A DNA stretch of 64,000 nt from Mumia sp. Pv4-285. GTDB lineage: Bacteria; Actinomycetota; Actinomycetes; Propionibacteriales; Nocardioidaceae. The notes below the pieces were generated by a model, which did not search any database, was not told where the DNA came from, and saw only the letters and a list, made by a program, of their open reading frames with translations. The DNA is taken from positions 310,001 through 374,000 of the forward strand of contig NZ_CP162023.1 in assembly GCF_041320275.1 (NCBI RefSeq). Reading direction: 5' to 3'. This document shows positions 46,979 through 56,705 of the stretch, piece after piece. Position 1 is the stretch's first letter. Each line of letters starts with the position of its first letter. The translations under genes and the position numbers were made by a program.

Positions 46979-47818
46979 TCAGGCCTCGTCGGTCCGGCGC
47001 CGTCGGAGCTGGTGCAGGGCGACGCCTGCGGCCGCCGAGACGGCTGCGGCGGCGAGCCCCGCGACAGCCACCTTGCTCCCGGTCGAGTCCAACGAGACCC
47101 GCGACTTGAGCGTGATGGGCTGGGCGAACTCGAGCACCGGCCAGCCCTCCTCGGTGGCGACCCGGCGCAGCGTCTTGTCCGGGTTCACGACGAACGGGTG
47201 GCCGACCTCGGCGAGCATCGGGACGTCCGTCTCCGAGTCGGAGTAGGCGTACGACTCAGCGAGGTCGTAGCCCTGCTCCTCGGCGAGGTCGCGGATGCCG
47301 GCGGCCTTGTTCTCGCCGTACGCGTACATCTCGATCTCACCGGTGTAGACCCCCTCGGCCTCGACGAGCCGGGTCGCGATCACGTGGTCGGCACCGAGCA
47401 TCGCGCCGATCGGGTCGACGACCTCGGAACCGGACGCGGACACGATCACGACGTCGCGACCGGCGGCGTGGTGGGCCGAGATCAGCTCGACGGCCTCGAC
47501 GTAGACCAGCGGGTCGACGACCGTGTGGAGGGTCTCGGAGACGACCTGCCGGACGGTGTCGACGTCCCACCCCTTCACCAGCTGCGTCAGGTAGGCGCGC
47601 ATGCGCTCCATCTGAGCCTCGTCGGCACCCTGCAGAGCGAAGACGAACTGGGCGTACGCGCTGCGGAGCACCGACCGCCGGTTGATCAGGCCTGAGTCGT
47701 AGAAGTGCTTGGAGAACGCGAGCGTGCTCGACCTCGCGATGATCGTCTTGTCGAGGTCGAAGAAGGCCGCAGAGCGCGTGGTGGCGGGAGGGACTGACGC
47801 TGCGTCGGACCTGGTCAC
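46979..47818 (-). CDS. HAD-IB phosphatase (SerB-like, Rv3661-like)
   Basis: 279-residue haloacid-dehalogenase phosphatase. Motif I FFDLDKTII (nucleophile D21, acid D23), motif II VSAS, and motif IV YSDSETDVPML bind Mg and phosphate. It carries a C-terminal membrane anchor (about 250-270: KVAVAGLAAAAVSAAAGVAL) with an Arg-rich end. Relatives are labelled phosphoserine phosphatase-like; the substrate is not proven. GTG 47818 has a TATGCT hexamer six bases upstream, fixing the start. It is divergent from the Tad operon. Confidence 0.9.
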   Translation of the reverse strand: MTRSDAASVPPATTRSAAFFDLDKTIIARSSTLAFSKHFYDSGLINRRSVLRSAYAQFVFALQGADEAQMERMRAYLTQLVKGWDVDTVRQVVSETLHTVVDPLVYVEAVELISAHHAAGRDVVIVSASGSEVVDPIGAMLGADHVIATRLVEAEGVYTGEIEMYAYGENKAAGIRDLAEEQGYDLAESYAYSDSETDVPMLAEVGHPFVVNPDKTLRRVATEEGWPVLEFAQPITLKSRVSLDSTGSKVAVAGLAAAAVSAAAGVALHQLRRRRTDEA

Positions 47819-47824
47819 GCGTCC

Positions 47825-47830
47825 AGCATA
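47825..47830 (-). promoter_or_regulatory. -10 element TATGCT of the HAD gene, leaderless spacing
   Basis: TATGCT, six bases (GGACGC), then GTG 47818; no Shine-Dalgarno. Confidence 0.6.
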
Positions 47831-47964
47831 GACAGCGGCACAGTCGTTTCGCGCCGCGTTATCGGGCCCTGCGAGTCGTGCGACAGCTCCTCCACAGCCG
47901 CCCACCGTCCCCAGGGCGCCGATCGGGGGATCTGCCCCCTGCCTCCAGGACCCACTGTGAAGCC

Positions 47965-49053
47965 ATGCCTTCCTCGTACGCCCACGTGCCGCGCCCGTTG
48001 CTCGTCACCGGCTCGGAGGAGCATCTCGACGCGGTGCTCAGGCTGTGTGCCGCCGCGGCCGTCGAGCCGCTGGTCTGCTCCGAGCTGACGACCGCGCGTC
48101 CACACTGGCAGCACGCGCCCCTGGTCGTGCTCGGAGACGACGTCCTCGAACGAGACCTGCCGTCCCTCGAGCGACGTCGCGACGTCCTCGTTGTCGCCCG
48201 TGACGACCCGCCACCGTCGACCTGGAGCACGGCGCTCGCGCTCGGCGCCGACCAGCTGCTGGTGCTTCCGGAGGACGACGACGTCCTCGCGGGTGCGCTC
48301 GCCGACCGCGCCGACGGCACGGGTCGCGACGCCCCGGTGCTGGCGTTCGTGGGTGGCTGTGGTGGCGCAGGAGCGTCGTCGATCGCGGCGAGCGTCGCGC
48401 TGACGGCGGCTTCCGCGGTCGGCGTGGACAGGGGAGGAGGCGGGGTGCTCCTCGTCGACGGAGATCCCTTCGGCGGCGGCCTCGACCTCCTGCTCGGCGA
48501 CGAGGCGCGTCCGGGCCTGCGGTGGAACGACCTCGCCTCGACCCACGGTCGCCTGAGCGGTGCCGCCCTGCACAGGACGCTTCCTCGGTCCGACGGCCTG
48601 GCGGTGCTGTCCTGGGACCGAGGGGCACGCGACCTCCCGACCGAGGAGGTCGTGGGCGCCGTCCTGGCTGCGGTCCGTCGCTCTCACGACGTCGTCGTCG
48701 TCGACCTTCCACGCCACCTCGACGCCGCGGCCCGGGAGGCTGCCGCGGGTGCTGCCGTCGGCGTCGTCGTCGTCACCGACGAGGTGCGAGGCGTCGCCGC
48801 AGCGACCGGCATCGTGCGGCGGTTGGCGGAGTGGGCGACCGACGCACGACTCGTCGTACGCCGCCGGCGCGGTGGTCTTCCACCGTCCCTCGTCGCCGAC
48901 ACCCTGGGGGTGCCCCTCCTCGCCACGGTGGACGAGGACCCTCGGTTCCGACGCGCGGTCGAGGACGGTGTCGGCCCGGTGGCCCGGCGATCGGCGGTCC
49001 GGAGCACCGGACGAGCCGTGTGGACGGCGCTCGCCGAGGAGGTGCTGCCGTGA
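47965..49053 (+). CDS. ssd: Ssd/CpaE-like (TadZ) septum and pilus localisation protein
   Basis: 362-residue ParA/MinD-superfamily protein. The N-terminal receiver-like domain (about 10-115) is followed by an ATPase-like domain whose P-loop reads FVGGCGGAGASS (128-139): the Walker lysines are replaced, so ATP hydrolysis is doubtful. Later strands VLLVDGDPFGGGLDLLLG and VVVVDLPRHL keep the family pattern. Ssd in M. tuberculosis inhibits septum formation; TadZ/CpaE localise pilus machinery. It is the first gene of the Tad operon and overlaps tadA (GTGA). Confidence 0.9.
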   Translation: MPSSYAHVPRPLLVTGSEEHLDAVLRLCAAAAVEPLVCSELTTARPHWQHAPLVVLGDDVLERDLPSLERRRDVLVVARDDPPPSTWSTALALGADQLLVLPEDDDVLAGALADRADGTGRDAPVLAFVGGCGGAGASSIAASVALTAASAVGVDRGGGGVLLVDGDPFGGGLDLLLGDEARPGLRWNDLASTHGRLSGAALHRTLPRSDGLAVLSWDRGARDLPTEEVVGAVLAAVRRSHDVVVVDLPRHLDAAAREAAAGAAVGVVVVTDEVRGVAAATGIVRRLAEWATDARLVVRRRRGGLPPSLVADTLGVPLLATVDEDPRFRRAVEDGVGPVARRSAVRSTGRAVWTALAEEVLP

Positions 49054-50255
49054 GGCGGCTGCTCGACGCCACCCCCGACCGCGCGCTCGTCGTGGAGGTC
49101 CGCGACCGCATCGCGGCCTCGGGCCACCGACCGACCCCCGAGCGTGTCGCGGCCGCGCTCAGGGCGGGCGGTCACGTCCACGGTGACCGCACGGTGCTGG
49201 CGGTGGTCGATGCGCTCCACCGCGAGACCGTCGGTGCGGGGCTGCTCGAGCCGCTCCTGCGCAGTCCCGGCGTCACCGACGTCCTGGTGAACGGGCCGCA
49301 GGAGGTCTTCGTCGACAGGGGTGAGGGTCTGGAGCGGGCTGACGTCGCCTTCGAGGACGACGACGCCGTACGCCGGCTCGCCCAGCGGCTCGCCGCGGCC
49401 GCCGGACGGCGCCTCGACGATGCGTCCCCGTTCGTCGACGTACGCCTCCCCGACGGCACCCGGTTGCATGCCGTCCTCGCCCCGATCGCTCGCCCCGGCA
49501 CGGCGCTGTCCCTCCGTGTCCCCGCGCGCCGCGCCTACTCCCTCGGTGAGCTCGCGGCACGGGGAGCGTTCGGCGACGAGGTCCACCGCCTGCTGCGCGC
49601 GATCGTGGCGTCCCGGGTGGCTTTCCTCGTCACCGGAGGCACGGGCACCGGCAAGACGACGCTGCTCTCGGCGATGCTGGGTGCCGTCGACCACGGCGAA
49701 CGCGTCGTGGTCGTGGAGGACGCGAGCGAGCTGCGACCCGACCACCCGCACGTGGTCGCCCTCGAGTCACGACCGGCCAACGTGGAGGGCGCCGGCGGCG
49801 TCGTCCTCCGTGACCTCGTGCGCCAGGCGCTGCGCATGAGGCCGGACCGTCTTGTCGTCGGCGAGGTTCGCGGCGCCGAGGTGGTCGACCTGCTCGGCGC
49901 GCTCAACACGGGCCACGAGGGCGGATGCGGCACTCTTCACGCCAACACGCCGCACGATGTGCCGGCTCGGCTCGAGGCGCTGGCGATGGCAGCCGGGATG
50001 CCGCGGGCGGCCCTGCACAGCCAGCTCGCCGCGGCGCTGCACCTGGTCGTGCACGTCGCGCGGGGTCGCCAGGGAACGCGCCGGGTGGTGGAGGTCGCTG
50101 CCTTCGGTCCCACGATCGACGGTGCCGTCGAGTGCGTGCCAGCGCTCTCGGTACGCGACGACGGTGCGCTCGTCGACGGGCCCGCCGCGGTCGAGCTGCG
50201 CCGGCTGCTCGGTCCGCGATGGGCTCCTCGGTCCACGGACGGGCGGGGACCGTGA
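49050..50255 (+). CDS. tadA: Tad/Flp pilus secretion ATPase (TadA/CpaF)
   Basis: 401-residue type II/IV secretion ATPase. N-terminal domain (about 1-165) with the CpaF signature SPGVTDVLVNGP, a Walker A GGTGTGKTT (196-204), an Asp box VVEDASELRP (221-230), Walker B DRLVVGEVRG (266-275) and a His box GCGTLHANTP. It powers pilin assembly at the inner face of the membrane. GTG 49050 overlaps the ssd stop, and the stop overlaps tadB (GTGA). Confidence 0.95.
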   Translation: MRRLLDATPDRALVVEVRDRIAASGHRPTPERVAAALRAGGHVHGDRTVLAVVDALHRETVGAGLLEPLLRSPGVTDVLVNGPQEVFVDRGEGLERADVAFEDDDAVRRLAQRLAAAAGRRLDDASPFVDVRLPDGTRLHAVLAPIARPGTALSLRVPARRAYSLGELAARGAFGDEVHRLLRAIVASRVAFLVTGGTGTGKTTLLSAMLGAVDHGERVVVVEDASELRPDHPHVVALESRPANVEGAGGVVLRDLVRQALRMRPDRLVVGEVRGAEVVDLLGALNTGHEGGCGTLHANTPHDVPARLEALAMAAGMPRAALHSQLAAALHLVVHVARGRQGTRRVVEVAAFGPTIDGAVECVPALSVRDDGALVDGPAAVELRRLLGPRWAPRSTDGRGP

Positions 50256-51094
50256 GGCCTGCCACGGTGGCAGGGCCGCACGGTGAGAGTGCGCTGATCG
50301 CGTGCGTGCTGGCCGCCACGGCTGTCTGGCTGGTCGCAGGTCGGGCAGGCCCGCGCCGCCTCGCGACGCTGTCCCCCGCACAGCAGCGTGGACCTGCACC
50401 GCGGCGTTGGGGACGTCCTCGGTCGGGGACGCTGCCGGTGGCGGTCGCCGCCGTGACGGTCGCGCTCCTGGCGGTCACCGGGGTGACGGTCGTCGCGGTG
50501 CTGGTGGCGGGAGGTGTCGCGTGGCTGGTCGCGGCCCTGCGTGTTCGCACCCGGGCCCGTGCGGCGCGCCGTCGGACCCATGCCCGCATCACGGCCGCGT
50601 GCGAGGCGCTCGCTGCGGAGCTCGCAGCAGGGCTGCCGCCGTCCCTGGCGCTCGAGCGGGTCGCCGCCGACTTCGACGAGCTGAAGCCGGTCTACGCGCA
50701 GGTGCGCCTCGGTGGTGACGCGGCCACTGCGTTCCGTGCGGCCGCTGCGCGACCGGGGGCCGCAGGGTTGCGGGACGTCGCGGCAGCGTGGACGGTCAGC
50801 GTGCGGTCGGGGGCGAGGTTGGCCGCGGTGCTGGACCGGGTCGTCGAAAACCTGCGGGAGCAGGACGACATCGTCCGCGAGGTCGACTCCACGCTCGGTC
50901 CTCCCCGTGCGACCGCGCGGCTGCTCGCGGTGCTGCCCCTCCTGGCCCTCGCACTCGGCGCTGCGCTCGGCGGCAATCCCGTCGCGTTTCTGCTCGGCCC
51001 CGGAGTCGGTTCATGGTGTCTCGCCGCAGGCGCCGCCCTGGCCGTCGTCGGAGTGCTGTGGGTCGAGCGCATCACGGACGGCGTCGCCCGATGA
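50252..51094 (+). CDS. tadB: Tad pilus inner-membrane platform protein TadB
   Basis: 280-residue polytopic protein. Two N-terminal spans (about 12-30 and 60-88), a cytoplasmic T2SSF domain (about 100-225: LPPSLALERVAADFDELKPVY, split here for length) and two C-terminal spans (about 230-272). T2SSF proteins sit under the ATPase and transmit motion to pilin. It is encoded between tadA and tadC with GTGA and ATGA overlaps, hence one coupled set. Confidence 0.92.
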   Translation: MRPATVAGPHGESALIACVLAATAVWLVAGRAGPRRLATLSPAQQRGPAPRRWGRPRSGTLPVAVAAVTVALLAVTGVTVVAVLVAGGVAWLVAALRVRTRARAARRRTHARITAACEALAAELAAGLPPSLALERVAADFDELKPVYAQVRLGGDAATAFRAAAARPGAAGLRDVAAAWTVSVRSGARLAAVLDRVVENLREQDDIVREVDSTLGPPRATARLLAVLPLLALALGAALGGNPVAFLLGPGVGSWCLAAGAALAVVGVLWVERITDGVAR

Positions 51095-51843
51095 TGCTGC
51101 TCGCCACCGTGCTGGCGGCGCTCGGCGCGGCGCTGGCCGGCGAGCGGGGGCCTGAACGTCGCCTTCAGCGTGCGTGCGCGCCGCCTGGTCCCGGGTCGCC
51201 GGGAGTTTCGTGGCCAGACGGGAAGCCCGCCGATCCTCGAGGGCGGAGCTGGCTGACGGCGCCGTGGTTCGCCGGCCTGCTCGCGGCGACGGCCGTCATT
51301 CTCGTGGTCGGTGGCCTCCTCGGACTCGTCGTCGGGTGTGCCGGTGGACTCACCGTCGCCCGATGGATCGCACGACTCGAGCCGGCGGCCGTGCGCCGTC
51401 GCCGCACCGCTGAGCTCGCCGACCTTCCGCTCTCTCTCGACCTGGTGGTTGCCGCGGTCGACGCCGGGCGCCCGACCACGACCACGCTCGCTCTCGTGGC
51501 GGATGCCGTAGGCGGTGCCCTCGGGGAGCGGCTCGAAGCGGTCGCCGTCCGGATCGAGGTGGGCGACCCCGCGACCGTGTGGCGAGAGCTCGCCGACGAC
51601 CCGGTCCTGGCACCACTGGCGCGCGCACTCGCGCGGGCGGCCCGTAGCGGGACGTCCGTGCACCGGTCGCTCCTGCGCAGCGCCGACGACCTGCGGTCGA
51701 GTGCCCGTGCCGAGGCGCTCGAACGCGCGCGCTCGGTCGGCGTACGGACTGCTGCGCCTCTCGGGGCGTGCTTCCTGCCTGCGTTCCTGCTCGTCGGGGT
51801 CGTGCCGACGGTGGCGGCGACCTTCGCCGAGCTGGGGCTGTGA
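51091..51843 (+). CDS. tadC: Tad pilus inner-membrane platform protein TadC
   Basis: 250-residue T2SSF protein. An N-terminal span (about 4-17), a pair of spans around 60-88, the cytoplasmic helical T2SSF domain (about 100-215: LPLSLDLVVAAVDAGRP, then LARAARSGTSVHRSLLRSAD), and a C-terminal span (about 228-248). It probably forms a heteromeric platform with TadB. The first two codons are both ATG; I took the first, which overlaps the tadB stop. The pilin gene follows after 120 bases. Confidence 0.92.
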   Translation: MMLLATVLAALGAALAGERGPERRLQRACAPPGPGSPGVSWPDGKPADPRGRSWLTAPWFAGLLAATAVILVVGGLLGLVVGCAGGLTVARWIARLEPAAVRRRRTAELADLPLSLDLVVAAVDAGRPTTTTLALVADAVGGALGERLEAVAVRIEVGDPATVWRELADDPVLAPLARALARAARSGTSVHRSLLRSADDLRSSARAEALERARSVGVRTAAPLGACFLPAFLLVGVVPTVAATFAELGL

Positions 51844-51963
51844 TGCGTCCACATCGCCGCGTCGTCCCCAGGTCGCGCGCAGCGGCTGATCTCGGACGTC
51901 GTCAGGACCCACCTTCTCGATGCGGCCGGGACCACCGTCCGTGACACGACCAGAGGAGACCCC

Positions 51964-52152
51964 ATGAAGTTCCTGACGACCCTTCGCGCCCGTGCCGGCG
52001 AGCAGGGCATGACCACCTCGGAGTACGCCGTCGGCACGGTCGGCGCCTGCACCGTCGGCGGAGCGATCTACACGATCGCGACCTCCGACTGGTTCAACGA
52101 CTTCATCCAGAACGTCTTCGAGAAGGGCATCGAGCTCCTTCCCTTCATGTGA
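51964..52152 (+). CDS. Flp-type pilin (DUF4244)
   Basis: 62-residue prepilin. A basic leader ends in EQG, followed by MTTSEYAVGTVGACTVGGAI. The predicted cut between G15 and M16 places Glu at mature position 5 and Tyr at 6, the Flp pilin signature, with a single hydrophobic helix of about 25 residues. It would polymerise into the Tad pilus. GAGGAGA precedes the ATG. A 17-bp hairpin follows at once, allowing far more pilin mRNA than downstream mRNA. Confidence 0.92.
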   Translation: MKFLTTLRARAGEQGMTTSEYAVGTVGACTVGGAIYTIATSDWFNDFIQNVFEKGIELLPFM

Positions 52153-52158
52153 CGGCCG

Positions 52159-52198
52159 GGGTGCAGGGTCCGGTCGGGACTGACCGGACCCTGCACCC
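52159..52198 (+). terminator. Strong hairpin after the pilin gene
   Basis: Perfect 17-bp stem (52159-52175 with 52182-52198), loop GGGACT, seven bases after the pilin stop. Likely a partial terminator or 3'-end stabiliser inside the operon. Confidence 0.75.
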
Positions 52199-52249
52199 GG
52201 GATCAGGCGGTTCGAGCACCCGTGCCGGGCCACGACCGACAGGAGACGA

Positions 52250-52618
52250 GTGGTGGAGAAGAGACGACGTTCCGAACGCGGCATGGTCACGGCCGAGACG
52301 GCGATGGTCGTCCCGTTCCTGGTCGCGCTCACGCTCGCGCTGGCTGCTGCCGCGGCGGTCGGCATCACGCAGGTCAGGCTCGTCGACGCTGCCCGGGAGG
52401 GCGCTCGGATGGCCGCGCGCGGCGACGAACCAGGCGAGGTCGTCGAAGGCGTCCAGAGCATGGCTCCTGTCGGTGCCACGGTCACGACGGCCCGACGCGA
52501 CGACGACACCGTCGAGGTCACGGTGAGGCTGCGCGCACGCGTCGACCTCCCGGTGGTGCGCGCGTTCTCGCTGCCGTTGGCGGCGTCGGCGGTGAGCGCA
52601 GCCGAGGCGGCGCCGTGA
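52250..52618 (+). CDS. tadE: TadE-like pseudopilin
   Basis: 122-residue minor pilin. SERG followed by MVTAETAMVVPFLVALTLAL: cutting after G11 places Glu at mature position 5, as in pseudopilins, ahead of one membrane helix (about 17-40), then a periplasmic domain. AGGAGA precedes two consecutive GTG codons (52250 and 52253); the second is better spaced, so the first residue is uncertain. It overlaps the next gene by GTGA. Confidence 0.88.
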   Translation: MVEKRRRSERGMVTAETAMVVPFLVALTLALAAAAAVGITQVRLVDAAREGARMAARGDEPGEVVEGVQSMAPVGATVTTARRDDDTVEVTVRLRARVDLPVVRAFSLPLAASAVSAAEAAP

Positions 52619-53004
52619 CGAGCCACGCGCGTGTCGGACGAGATGGCGGCGACGCGGGCGCAGCGACCGTCTATTCGACGTTGATCGCGGTCTTCCTCGT
52701 CGCCGCCTGCATCGTCGTGCTCCAGGTCGCTGCCGTCGCGCGCCTCCAGCACCACGTCTCCTCCTCCGCCGACCTTGCGGCAGTCGCGGCGAGCCAGGCA
52801 GCGGTCAGCGGGGCAGACGCGTGCCGCGCCGCACGCACGATCGCCGAGGCCAAAGCCACCGTGCTCGCCAGGTGCGACACCCAGCAGGCGGCCGTGACGG
52901 TGGCCGTCGAGCGCTCCGCTCGGGTCTGGGGACGCGAGCTCACCGTCCGCCGCACGGCGCGGGCCGCCCCCTCCGACTACCGCCCGGCGGAGGCTGGACG
53001 ATGA
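52615..53004 (+). CDS. TadE-like secretion-neighbourhood protein (Rv3654c-like)
   Basis: 129-residue protein with one N-terminal membrane helix (about 15-38: GAATVYSTLIAVFLVAACIV) and a periplasmic domain containing two cysteines (C66 and C82 approximately). The helix start resembles pilin leaders (GDAG), but the Glu at +5 is missing. This class is found at the end of actinobacterial Tad operons next to the helicase. Function is probably in pilus assembly; M. tuberculosis Rv3654c has also been proposed to act in the host. Confidence 0.82.
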   Translation: MTSHARVGRDGGDAGAATVYSTLIAVFLVAACIVVLQVAAVARLQHHVSSSADLAAVAASQAAVSGADACRAARTIAEAKATVLARCDTQQAAVTVAVERSARVWGRELTVRRTARAAPSDYRPAEAGR

Positions 53005-53030
53005 GGGAGGCGGATCGCGTGCTCGCGGAG

Positions 53031-53606
53031 TCAGGCGTTGCTTCGCGGGGTCTGCTCGTCGTCGGCGCTGTCGGTCTGCTCCTCCGGCAAGCGCGGTTCG
53101 TCGTACGGACCAGCAGCGGGTGGCTCGTCGTCACGCCCAGCAACGGGCGGCTCGTCGTAGGGCTCGGCAGCGGGCGGTGGGTCGTACGGATCGACGATCG
53201 ACGCGTCGGCCGGCACCTCCAGTCCGGAGTCGTGGGCCGGGTCGTAGGCGCGCTCGCTCGCCGGGTCGTACGCAGGGTCCCCGGCCCGTCCGTCGTGGTC
53301 GTCGGCGAACGCCGCCGGCGCCTGCGTCCGCGTGCTGGCCTGCTCCTTCTCGTACCGCTTGTGCTCCTTGCGCAGCTCGCGGTTCTCCTTGCGCAGGCGA
53401 TAGTTGCGGCGGGCGCCGCGGACGACGAGTCCAAGTCCCACGACGGCAACGAGCATCGCCACAGCACCGGCCCAGAAGAGGGCGATCCCGTCGGTCGTGA
53501 CGCTCCACCCGAGCACGTCCATCGACACCGAGTCGGTCGCCTCGACCGAGACGACGACACCTGCCAGCACGGCGAGTGCGACCAGCAGCAAACCCAGAGC
53601 GATCAT
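53031..53606 (-). CDS. LapA-domain-like membrane protein with acidic tail
   Basis: 191 residues. Two membrane helices (about 2-22 and 39-62) in the LapA/DUF1049 hairpin layout, a coiled-coil stretch RKENRELRKEHKRYEKEQ (about 70-88), then about 100 residues rich in Asp, Pro, Glu and Ala with YDPP/YDEPP repeats, surely disordered. ATG 53606 follows GGGAGGTGGGGG. It is convergent with the Tad operon. It may be a structural membrane protein; no function is assigned. Confidence 0.75.
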   Translation of the reverse strand: MIALGLLLVALAVLAGVVVSVEATDSVSMDVLGWSVTTDGIALFWAGAVAMLVAVVGLGLVVRGARRNYRLRKENRELRKEHKRYEKEQASTRTQAPAAFADDHDGRAGDPAYDPASERAYDPAHDSGLEVPADASIVDPYDPPPAAEPYDEPPVAGRDDEPPAAGPYDEPRLPEEQTDSADDEQTPRSNA

Positions 53607-53681
53607 CGGACCCCCACCTCCCGATCGTGTCGCCACCCTAGCCGCACCGACGGGGGTTCTCGGGGAGCACGCGCGGAGTCG

Positions 53682-56045
<2,364 letters not shown>

Positions 56046-56176
56046 ACCCAGAGTCTCCCAAGGACGACAAGGAGAGGGGTTCGAAGGGCGGGTCCACGGT
56101 CCGCGATTTCGGCTCGTCTCACAGGTCTCGCGTGGTTGAATGGCAAGATCCCCCGCCGACGAAAGCAGGCCGCTGC

Positions 56177-56521
56177 GTGGATCTCTCCCTCGATGTGCGA
56201 CCCCTCGACGGTTTCCAGGTCGTCGAGGTCGCGGGTGAGATCGACGTCTACACCGCGCCCCGGCTGCGTGAGGCGCTGGCGGACCTCATCGAGAGCGGTC
56301 ACCACTTCGTGATCGTCGACGTGGAGAACGTCGACTTCCTCGACTCCACGGGCCTCGGCGTCCTGGTCGGGGGGCTCAAGCGGGTCCGCGCCAACGACGG
56401 CACCCTCGACGTCGTGTGCACGCGCGAACGCCTGCTCAAGATCTTCGAGATCACCGGTCTCGCGAAGGTCTTCGGCATCTACGCCTCCGTCGACGACGCT
56501 TTCGGCGCGCACCACTCCTGA
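56177..56521 (+). CDS. bldG: STAS-domain anti-anti-sigma factor (BldG-like)
   Basis: 114-residue STAS protein. [15 protein letters not shown], then [17 protein letters not shown] with phosphorylatable S57, and [16 protein letters not shown]. It is very close to Streptomyces BldG, which binds anti-sigma factors ApgA/UshX-type and controls development and stress sigma factors when dephosphorylated. GTG 56177 matches the family N-terminus MDLSL; an upstream in-frame start adds 15 unrelated residues. Unlike Streptomyces, no anti-sigma kinase gene follows; hppA comes next. Confidence 0.94.
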   Translation: MDLSLDVRPLDGFQVVEVAGEIDVYTAPRLREALADLIESGHHFVIVDVENVDFLDSTGLGVLVGGLKRVRANDGTLDVVCTRERLLKIFEITGLAKVFGIYASVDDAFGAHHS

Positions 56522-56627
56522 CCGGCCGGACCTCCCTGGCGGTGTGGCCTGCGCCGCGTCCGGATGCGGCGTCGCGCCTGACCGTCCAGACTCTGGTCAC
56601 CAGCGAAATTCTCCCTAGCGAAATGGT

Positions 56628-56643
56628 TGTGGCTCAGGTCACA
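56628..56643. promoter_or_regulatory. Crp-like site upstream of hppA
   Basis: TGTGGCTCAGGTCACA: one mismatch to TGTGA-N6-TCACA, and its CTCAGGTCAC segment is identical to site 2 near acs. It begins 78 bases before the hppA ATG. Two AGCGAAAT direct repeats (56602 and 56617) lie just upstream. Confidence 0.6.
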
Positions 56644-56705
56644 TTGCTGGTTGTCTGTTCGGGCACGCCCGAGCCCAGCGCATTCCGTGCCGAGGAAGGA
56701 TCCGT

